Of a DNA stretch of 64,000 nt, positions 54,396-61,398 are shown piece after piece (the stretch's first letter is position 1; each line of letters begins with the position of its first letter). A program made the position numbers and the translations under genes. This DNA is from UBA961 sp049426725 (GTDB lineage Bacteria; Bacteroidota; Ignavibacteria; Kapaibacteriales; UBA961), in assembly GCA_049426725.1 (NCBI GenBank), contig JBMSYN010000010.1, positions 29,943-93,942 of the forward strand. The letters are read 5' to 3'. The notes below the pieces were generated by a model. The model was not told the DNA's origin and ran no database searches. It was given only the letters and a program-made list of their open reading frames with translations.

Positions 54396-55055
54396 TTAAT
54401 TTCCGCTTCCCGGGAAGGAAAATGGAGCATAATCAGCGGGAACATTGAATTCTGCATCACCGGGTTTTGTGGTGGAGATTTCTTTTGCAGTGAGTTTCAT
54501 GATGGTTTCACCATCTTTATCCATGCTATGAATTTCGAGAGGGAAATAGGTTGCCGCATCGGAATTCATGAGTGAGGGCATAGGAATGATGGGCGAGCCG
54601 ATGAATGCAAGATATCCAATCTTGTCTGTCACCCAGATTTCTGTTGTATTGCCATCACTTTTCTCCACTAACTTTTCGCAGACATAATTCAAAATTTTCT
54701 TTGTCTCGCCGGTTCTCACTGGTTCAGTGACAACAGGTGCCTGAAAACCTTTTCCCATAGAGCCCATCATGCCCTTAAGGCGTTCAAGCCTTGAGGCTGT
54801 GAGCTGCATATACATTTTTTGTGAATGCATGACCATGGTTTGATCTTTGGCATTTTTGTCCATGATGACATCCATTGTACCCATTGCCATTGAGATGCTG
54901 GCTTTGAGTTTATCGCCATTTGTGGATAAAATCATGGGCATTTCCGCATCGGCTGCTTCCAATTCATACGTGACTTTTCCGGTGAATGCCTCCTGAGACA
55001 TCATGGGCATGATTGACAAAAACAGGAGTAAAAGGGCAAAAAGTGCTGATTGCAT
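54396..55055 (-). CDS. DUF4412 secreted protein
   Basis: The 219-residue protein has a signal peptide (MQSALFALLLLFLSIMPMMS). The DUF4412 pattern starts with FTGKVTYELEAADAEMPMIL and continues with DKNAKDQTMVMHSQKMYM and TKKILNYVCEKLVEKSDGNT. This family in Bacteroidota is periplasmic or surface-bound, with unknown activity. It is rich in methionine. It is a single gene with its own terminator, divergent from scpA across 128 bp. Confidence 0.85.
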   Translation of the reverse strand: MQSALFALLLLFLSIMPMMSQEAFTGKVTYELEAADAEMPMILSTNGDKLKASISMAMGTMDVIMDKNAKDQTMVMHSQKMYMQLTASRLERLKGMMGSMGKGFQAPVVTEPVRTGETKKILNYVCEKLVEKSDGNTTEIWVTDKIGYLAFIGSPIIPMPSLMNSDAATYFPLEIHSMDKDGETIMKLTAKEISTTKPGDAEFNVPADYAPFSFPGSGN

Positions 55056-55150
55056 GGTGGTATTTCATAAAGAGTTGTACAAATAACAATATGCAAACAT
55101 ACTCAGAGCCAATAGCATTCCCAAAGAATGAATAATCCTTAAAATCTCCC

Positions 55151-55158
55151 TAACTTTG
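55151..55158 (+). promoter_or_regulatory. Candidate Bacteroidota-type -7 box upstream of scpA
   Basis: TAACTTTG fits TAnnTTTG exactly and lies 25 bp before the scpA ATG. No convincing TTG box is seen at the -33 distance, so support is limited. Confidence 0.3.
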
Positions 55159-55183
55159 CAATCATTCATCAAAAGAATCCCAC

Positions 55184-55954
55184 ATGTCGAATTATACCAT
55201 ACAATTGCCAAATTTCGAGGGACCTCTCGATTTATTGCTTTACTTCATTCGAAGAGATGAACTTAATATCTATGATATTCCAATTGCAAAAATCACCGGC
55301 GATTTTTTGGATTATGTCAGACTGATGGAAATGTTCGATCTCGAGCTTGCAGGTGAATTCATGGTCATGGCTGCCTCACTCATGCAAATCAAAGCATTGA
55401 TGCTTTTGCCAAGAGAAAAAGTGAATGCCGATGGAGAAGTGGAAGAGATTGATCCTCGAGCCGAACTTTTGAACAGACTCCTCATTTACAAGCAATTCAA
55501 AGAAGCGGCAGGTGATTTGTCCGAAAGAGCGGAAAAAGAGCGCTATCATTATTACCGCACATTTTTTGATGCAGAGAATCAACATCTTGGAAGCAATGAT
55601 GCACTCAAAAACACAACTCTTTTTGATCTCATGCGTGCATTGAAAAAAGCTCTCGACAGAAATCTTGATGCACAAAAACATTATGATGTGGAACGTAGAC
55701 AATTAACGGTTGAACATCGCGTTGAAGAAATCGTGAACTTGATGAAAGAACATAAGCAATTGAGTTTCTTTCATTTGGTTCAACAGCAGAGCAGAAAAAT
55801 GATTGTCGTGACATTCCTTGCTTTGCTTGAAATGGTAAAACAAAAACTGATCAGCATTTCTCAAGACAATGCCGGTGGGGAAGATGATATCATCGTTGGT
55901 GAATTCGTCGAGGTGCCCGATATCGATGATTCTCCAGCACCTGGTATTGCATGA
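55184..55954 (+). CDS. scpA: Segregation and condensation protein A
   Basis: The 256-residue kleisin ScpA starts with the family motif FEGPLDLLLYFIRRDELNIY, followed by IPIAKITGDFLDYV, the region that binds the SMC neck. It has an acidic linker with EVEEIDPRAELLNRLL and a C-terminal winged helix (EHKQLSFFHLVQQQSRKMIV, then TFLALLEMVKQKLI) that binds the SMC cap. With SMC and ScpB it condenses and segregates the chromosome. ScpB is usually encoded next to it but is not here. Its stop overlaps the start of the AlkD-like gene by 4 bp. Confidence 0.96.
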   Translation: MSNYTIQLPNFEGPLDLLLYFIRRDELNIYDIPIAKITGDFLDYVRLMEMFDLELAGEFMVMAASLMQIKALMLLPREKVNADGEVEEIDPRAELLNRLLIYKQFKEAAGDLSERAEKERYHYYRTFFDAENQHLGSNDALKNTTLFDLMRALKKALDRNLDAQKHYDVERRQLTVEHRVEEIVNLMKEHKQLSFFHLVQQQSRKMIVVTFLALLEMVKQKLISISQDNAGGEDDIIVGEFVEVPDIDDSPAPGIA

Positions 55955-56634
55955 TGCATGATTGCACAAAAGCGGTGCTCTCTGCATTTGAACAATATGC
56001 AGATCCGGAAAGAGCGATCCCCATGCGTGCATATATGAAAGACATCGACACATTTTATGGAATACCCTCTCCAACTCGAAAGCAATTACTTCGACAAACC
56101 CTTGCCCAATATCCCAAAAGCATTTTGTCTGAATGGAAACAAATTGTTATTGAATTGATTGAAAAGGGTAATAGAGAAGCCTTTTATTCTGCCATTGAAA
56201 TAGCTGAAAAAGCTCATAAATACTGGGATGTTGGAGCCATAGATGTATTGTTAAAGATGTCGCATCATAAACCATGGTGGGACACAATAGACGCAATTGC
56301 ACCTTTGATTGGAATGTATTTCAAGGCATTCCCTGAAAAGCGTGACCACTTTATTTCTGAATGGATGAATTCAGGAAATATGTGGTTGCAAAGAATATGT
56401 TTGCTATTTCAAAAGCGGTATAAATCAGAAACAGACAAAGAACTCTTATTTGAATTGTGCCTTCGTTTGGCGGATGAAAAAGAATTCTTCATCCGCAAAG
56501 GTATGGGTTGGGCTTTGCGAGAGTATTCATATGTAAATCCCAAAGCGGTGAGCAGTTTTGTACAAACTTCGCCACTTAGCGCTCTCACAAAAAAAGAAGC
56601 AATGAAAGCAATCAATCGAAAGAATCATTCTTGA
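55951..56634 (+). CDS. DNA alkylation repair protein (AlkD-like HEAT-repeat glycosylase)
   Basis: The 227-residue all-helical protein has AlkD-family segments: FYGIPSPTRKQLLRQTL near residue 32, HKPWWDTIDAIAPLIG, LQRICLLFQKRYKSETD and FFIRKGMGWALREYSYVNP. The family removes bulky or positively charged alkylated purines without flipping the base. The tryptophan and aspartate in WWDTID correspond to conserved active-site region residues. Start Met1 overlaps the scpA stop by 4 bp, so the genes are translationally coupled. The 3' end overlaps the convergent membrane-protein gene by 10 bp. Confidence 0.88.
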   Translation: MMHDCTKAVLSAFEQYADPERAIPMRAYMKDIDTFYGIPSPTRKQLLRQTLAQYPKSILSEWKQIVIELIEKGNREAFYSAIEIAEKAHKYWDVGAIDVLLKMSHHKPWWDTIDAIAPLIGMYFKAFPEKRDHFISEWMNSGNMWLQRICLLFQKRYKSETDKELLFELCLRLADEKEFFIRKGMGWALREYSYVNPKAVSSFVQTSPLSALTKKEAMKAINRKNHS

Positions 56635-57119
56635 TGCTCATGATGCTCTCCTTCCGGAACAACGAATCCTGGTCGAATTTCCTCATGGCGAATCTCGCCT
56701 CCGGTTGAGCCGGTTTTTTGAGCGAAATACAATGACACTATGCAAAGTCCGAGTGTTATTTCCGTCAATATCATTGCAAATGATTTCTTTGTAAAATCAG
56801 CCCATAAACTAATTGCTGCCATCACGGCAATCACATAAGAGAAAATAGCAAATGTCTCGGCTGCTTCTTCATGTGCTTCAATGTGAGATTCTGTGAAGAA
56901 TACTGTGGTCTCAAGCATTTCTTCGGCTCTTTCACCAGATTGCATAGATGCAAAAGCAAATATTCCGCTCAAAATGAGAATAATCATGGCAAAGCGCTTC
57001 AATGCATCAGAATCCATGAAAAAGGCACAGATTCTTGCGATGATTGCAATGATTGGAAAAATAATTGGCAAATGATTGACGAGCAAATGAATATGTGCAT
57101 CATTCATAAGTGCTTCCAT
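56625..57119 (-). CDS. DUF2231-like small membrane protein
   Basis: The 164-residue protein has four predicted membrane helices and starts near HIHLLVNHLPIIFPIIAII, resembling the DUF2231 family with the conserved HLLVNHLPI motif. A glutamate/histidine-rich middle (TESHIEAHEEAAETFA) and a His-rich C-terminus (EGEHHEHQE) could bind metal. Function is unknown. It is a single gene, divergent from the LolA-like gene across an 82-bp region, and overlaps the AlkD-like gene tail to tail. Confidence 0.7.
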   Translation of the reverse strand: MEALMNDAHIHLLVNHLPIIFPIIAIIARICAFFMDSDALKRFAMIILILSGIFAFASMQSGERAEEMLETTVFFTESHIEAHEEAAETFAIFSYVIAVMAAISLWADFTKKSFAMILTEITLGLCIVSLYFAQKTGSTGGEIRHEEIRPGFVVPEGEHHEHQE

Positions 57120-57201
57120 GATGAGTAAGAAAAATCTTTGAAACCAAACTACTAATTTCGCGTTATATATTAGTTACCAACAACAATCTTTGGAATATAC
57201 A

Positions 57202-57933
57202 ATGCATGCATTCTATTTTCTCTTGCTTTTGCTTTTTTCTCCAAGCATCACGCAAGCTCAAACACTCGAATCAATTTTGAAGGGATACCATGCCGCAATT
57301 GGTGGATTGGATAAATATCCTCAACAAAATCCCATAATCATCAAAGCACAAATGCAAGGCGGAGGAGGTGGACAAAAACGTCCAATGACTTTCACGTTCA
57401 AAGCGCCTAAAAGTGCACGCATGGATTTGGTGATTCAAGCCGGACTCACCTATACCATGGCTTATGATGGGAAACAAGCATGGAGCATTCAACCATGGAC
57501 CGGTTCTATGGATCCACAACCCATGAATGCTGATGATGCAAAAGATGCTGGAAAAATGATAAAGTTCATCTGGAATGATCTCATGGTTGCAAATTCCGAT
57601 GAAGTCACAAATAGCTATGAAGGCAAAGATGAAATCGAAGGATCTGAAGTATATAAAATCAAATCAACATATTCCGATGGTTCTGAAATTATTTACTATT
57701 TGGATGTTGATTCCTATCTCATCATTAAATGGACAAGTCGTTCCATGAATTCAGGCGTGCTCAGTGAAAGCGACACATTTCCGGGGGAATATCAAGTTAT
57801 TGATGGAAGAACATTGCCATTCGTTTTTGAACAAAAGATGAATGGAGAAACAATGAGCTCAACTAATATCAAAGAATATCAATTCAATGCATCGGTTTCG
57901 GATGCAATTTTTTCAATGCCTGTTAAACAATAA
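57202..57933 (+). CDS. Outer-membrane lipoprotein-sorting (LolA-like) protein
   Basis: The 243-residue protein is read from the ATG at 57202 with a GGA seven bases upstream; an in-frame TTG at 57190 is less likely. It has a signal peptide (MHAFYFLLLLLFSPSITQA, then Q). A LolA/LolB-like beta half-barrel follows, with MTFTFKAPKSARMDLVIQ, YTMAYDGKQAWSIQPW and EGSEVYKIKSTYSDGSEIIY, and the tail PGEYQVIDGRTLPFVFEQKM. It is usually a periplasmic lipid- or lipoprotein-binding protein. The next gene starts 14 bp after the stop and is probably on the same transcript. Confidence 0.75.
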   Translation: MHAFYFLLLLLFSPSITQAQTLESILKGYHAAIGGLDKYPQQNPIIIKAQMQGGGGGQKRPMTFTFKAPKSARMDLVIQAGLTYTMAYDGKQAWSIQPWTGSMDPQPMNADDAKDAGKMIKFIWNDLMVANSDEVTNSYEGKDEIEGSEVYKIKSTYSDGSEIIYYLDVDSYLIIKWTSRSMNSGVLSESDTFPGEYQVIDGRTLPFVFEQKMNGETMSSTNIKEYQFNASVSDAIFSMPVKQ

Positions 57934-57947
57934 TCTTGGAGACTTAC

Positions 57948-60900
57948 ATGATCAACAGACTGTTCATTCTCGGTCTATTCCTCCTGAGTCCATGCTTATT
58001 GCAGGCTCAGTATTCGTCTTTCACATTTGGCTCCATGCGCGCTCGTGAAATTGGTCCTGCAACAAGCAGTGGTCGAGTCACGGCTATACAAGCCATCCGC
58101 GTGCCTGTTCCGGGCTCGCCATCTGAAAAAAGACTCACCATTTATGTTGGTTCTGCAGCAGGTGGTTTGTGGAAATCAAAAGACAATGGAAATTCATTCA
58201 AACAGATATTTAATAAAGTACAGCAACATTCAATTGGCTCGATAGCGCTTGATCCAAATCATGAGGATTCTGTTTTGTGGGTTGGAACCGGCGAAAGCAA
58301 TGTGAGAAATAGTGTTTCCATCGGTGGTGGTTTATATAAAACAACTGATGGTGGTGAAACATGGAAATTTCTTGGTCTTGAAAAAGTTGAACGCATCGCA
58401 AAAGTTGTATTGAATCCAAAAAATCCTGATATCGCTTTGGTTGCAGGTCTTGGAGCGCTTTGGGGCGATAGCGAAGATCGTGGACTTTATCGTACGGAGG
58501 ATGGCGGAAAAACATTCACGAAAGTTCTCTATGTGAATGAAAAAACAGGTTGTGCTGATGTGGATATAGATCCGGAAGATCCATCAATTTGCTATGCTTC
58601 GATGTGGGAATTTCGCAGAAAAGCATGGAGTTTCTCTTCGGGTGGACCTGGCTCCGGATTGTATAAAAGTACAGATGCAGGAAAAACGTGGACCAAAATG
58701 ACGAAGTCCATGCCCGAAGGAGATTTAGGTCGTATCATCGTGTCGATATCACCTTCAAAACCAAGCACTGTTTATGCAATGATGGAATCATCATCAAGTG
58801 GATTATATCGATCTGACGATCGCGGTGAATCCTGGACAAAAACTTCAAATGCCGTAAGCGTGACAGCCAGACCATTTTATTTTGCACAATTGGTGATTGA
58901 CCCGAATAATCCCGATAGAGTTTATCGTCCATCCTTCCAATTGGGTATGTCTGAAGATGGCGGAAAAACATTTAATGGATTCAACTATGGTGGTGGAACA
59001 CATCCCGATCATCATGCATTGTGGATAGATCCTGAAAACACACAACATTTGCTTTTAGGCACTGATGGTGGTGTATATCGTTCTTATGATCGTGGCGTGA
59101 CATGGTCCATGTTCAGAAATCTATCACTCGCACAGTTTTATCGAGTCTCACATGATTTTGAAGAACCGTATAATGTATTTGGTGGCTTGCAAGACAATGG
59201 ATCTTGGATGGCGCCAAGCAAAATTTCAGGAGGCGGAGGAATTCAAAATCGTGATTGGTCTCCTACCGGTTGGGGAGATGGTTTTGTTGTATTACGCGAT
59301 CGCATGAATAAAGAAATCATGTATTTCGAATCGCAAGGTGGTTCAGCGGTTCGCAGACATCTCAATTCCGGAGAAACCAAGCCCATAGCGCCTTTTGAGG
59401 AAGAGGGAGAACGCAAATTGCGTTTCAATTGGAATACTCCGATGGCTCAATCGACTCTCAATCCAAAAACATTGTATATAGGTTCGCAATATTTGCATCG
59501 TTCTTATGATCATGGTGATACCTGGACAAGATTATCACCGGATCTCACAACAAATGATTCGAATAAATATAATCCGGTCAATTCCGGTGGTGTTACTCGA
59601 GATGTGACAAGTGCTGAAAATCATTGCACGATTTATTCCATCAGTGAATCACCTTTGGATGAACAAATCATATGGGTGGGAACAGATGATGGAAATATCC
59701 AAGTCACAACAAATGGTGGAAAGCAATGGACAAATGCATCATTGAATTTACCATCATCCATTCAAAAAAATACCTGGGTTTCATGTGTCGAAGCTGGTCA
59801 TTTTGATAAAGGAACAGCTTATGTCACACTGGATAATCATACCCGTGGCGATCATCAAACATATCTTCTTCGCTCAACAGATTTTGGCAAAACTTGGATA
59901 CAACTTAAAGGTGATTCTCTTCGCGGATATGCACATGTTATTCGTGAAGATCCTGTAAATCGCAATGTGGTTTTTGCAGGAACAGAATATGGATTATTTG
60001 TTTCGATTGATGCAGGAAATTCTTGGGCTCAATTCAAAAATGATATGCCGGTTGTTCCGGTAAGAGATTTGGCAATTCATCCGAAAACACATGATTTGAT
60101 TATCGCAACTCATGGTCGAGGTGTGTTCATCATTGATGATCTCACCCCATTAAGAAATCTCGCAATCAATAATCTTCAAAGTGAATTGATGTTTTTGCCA
60201 GTTCGCCCCAGCGAGCAATCTTATGCGGTTGGATTCCAAGAGTTTTCAGGCACAGATGAATTTACCGGCTCAAATCCTTCGGATGGTGCCCGTTTTGCAT
60301 ATTTTATGAAATCAAGACACATGATTGGCTCTATGTCAATAGATATACTTGACCCAAATACCGGCGATGTAATCTCGAGCATACCAGCTTCAAAAAGAAA
60401 AGGTATCAATCTTGTTTCATGGAATATGAGCACAAAATCACCACGCGTTGCCATTTCGCCAAATACAGGCGGTGGTAATTTCGGATATTCAGTGTTACCG
60501 GGAACATATACCGTTCGCATCAGAAAGAATGGACAGGAATACAAAGGCTCAGTCACGATCAATGCTGATAAAAGGTCGATTCACACTCCACAAGACAGAC
60601 AAGCCCAACATCAAGTAGCAAAGCGTTTATGGGGATTAATCGATGATTTAGCCTTTACTGCTGAGCAAACAACTGCTTTGAGAGATTCTTTGAAGCTTCG
60701 CATGAGAACTATCATGAATGATGAGGAGCAAAAGATGCTGAAAGCTTCTATTGCTTACCTTGATTCATTGCATAAACATATGGTTGCTGAAAAAAGCACT
60801 CTTTTTGCCGATAGTGAAGACAAATTGCGTGAGAAATTGGCAGGAATTTATGGAACAATCAATCAATATGCCGGGAAACCGAGTGCTGAACAGATAAAAC

Positions 60901-61055
60901 GAATTGATAATCTCGACAAAGATCTTCAATCCGTAAAAAATGCACTCCAAACCTTCTATGCAAAGCAATTTGGCATGTGTAATGAGATTATTCAAAAGTC
61001 CGGAAAAAAACCTTTGGCAAGAATGTCCAGACAAGAATTTGATACAATTGAATAG
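57948..61055 (+). CDS. Large secreted Asp-box (sortilin/VPS10-like) protein
   Basis: The 1035-residue protein starts at the ATG 57948. The frame opens at a TTG (57936), but GGAG at 57938-57941 is an ideal Shine-Dalgarno six bases before the ATG, so the TTG is rejected. It has a signal peptide (MINRLFILGLFLLSPCLLQA) and at least ten Asp boxes, such as KTTDGGETW, KSTDAGKTW, RSDDRGESW, RSYDRGVTW, RSYDHGDTW and RSTDFGKTW, forming two ten-bladed-like propellers. The REIGPATSSGRVTA start is typical of this Bacteroidota family. A helical C-terminus follows. Probably a surface or periplasmic carbohydrate- or protein-binding protein; activity unknown. Confidence 0.88.
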   Translation: MINRLFILGLFLLSPCLLQAQYSSFTFGSMRAREIGPATSSGRVTAIQAIRVPVPGSPSEKRLTIYVGSAAGGLWKSKDNGNSFKQIFNKVQQHSIGSIALDPNHEDSVLWVGTGESNVRNSVSIGGGLYKTTDGGETWKFLGLEKVERIAKVVLNPKNPDIALVAGLGALWGDSEDRGLYRTEDGGKTFTKVLYVNEKTGCADVDIDPEDPSICYASMWEFRRKAWSFSSGGPGSGLYKSTDAGKTWTKMTKSMPEGDLGRIIVSISPSKPSTVYAMMESSSSGLYRSDDRGESWTKTSNAVSVTARPFYFAQLVIDPNNPDRVYRPSFQLGMSEDGGKTFNGFNYGGGTHPDHHALWIDPENTQHLLLGTDGGVYRSYDRGVTWSMFRNLSLAQFYRVSHDFEEPYNVFGGLQDNGSWMAPSKISGGGGIQNRDWSPTGWGDGFVVLRDRMNKEIMYFESQGGSAVRRHLNSGETKPIAPFEEEGERKLRFNWNTPMAQSTLNPKTLYIGSQYLHRSYDHGDTWTRLSPDLTTNDSNKYNPVNSGGVTRDVTSAENHCTIYSISESPLDEQIIWVGTDDGNIQVTTNGGKQWTNASLNLPSSIQKNTWVSCVEAGHFDKGTAYVTLDNHTRGDHQTYLLRSTDFGKTWIQLKGDSLRGYAHVIREDPVNRNVVFAGTEYGLFVSIDAGNSWAQFKNDMPVVPVRDLAIHPKTHDLIIATHGRGVFIIDDLTPLRNLAINNLQSELMFLPVRPSEQSYAVGFQEFSGTDEFTGSNPSDGARFAYFMKSRHMIGSMSIDILDPNTGDVISSIPASKRKGINLVSWNMSTKSPRVAISPNTGGGNFGYSVLPGTYTVRIRKNGQEYKGSVTINADKRSIHTPQDRQAQHQVAKRLWGLIDDLAFTAEQTTALRDSLKLRMRTIMNDEEQKMLKASIAYLDSLHKHMVAEKSTLFADSEDKLREKLAGIYGTINQYAGKPSAEQIKRIDNLDKDLQSVKNALQTFYAKQFGMCNEIIQKSGKKPLARMSRQEFDTIE

Positions 61056-61087
61056 ATAATATATCTTGTATAAACGTACAACTATTT

Positions 61088-61114
61088 AAAGGCCAAGTCT
61101 CATACTTGGCCTTT
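61088..61114 (+). terminator. Hairpin after the Asp-box gene, probable terminator
   Basis: AAAGGCCAAGT (61088-61098), loop CTCAT, ACTTGGCCTTT (61104-61114): 11-bp perfect stem 33 bp after the stop at 61055. Only a short T-run follows, so termination strength is uncertain. Confidence 0.7.
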
Positions 61115-61398
61115 AATGTATGATATAGCCATATATTTACATATTCCGGTATTTTTAAAATTTCGAAGAGCACCCCATTACTTATCCTTCTGACAATGTG
61201 ACACTTCATAAACACATCCCAAAGCACCTCATTTTACTCCACTTCGTCTTCTAATGCCCTTAACTACCAATAATCTAGGCATAATAATTGTATACTGTAT
61301 AAGTCTTGCTTGTTACATAATTGTTTGTAAGTTATCTAACTCTTATGAACCGAATCTTTTGCGCAATTTTACCTGAAAACCAACGGTCATAGTATTCT
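61115..61398. other. A+T-rich leader region without a recognised gene
   Basis: This 284-bp stretch between the terminator and the next ATG contains no plausible coding gene on either strand. It probably holds the promoter of the fibre-like gene, but no convincing consensus pair was found. No tRNA or repeat was seen. Confidence 0.6.

Noticed and set aside
57936..57947. TTG start for the Asp-box protein
   Set aside because: The GGAG just after the TTG is the ribosome-binding site of the ATG at 57948.
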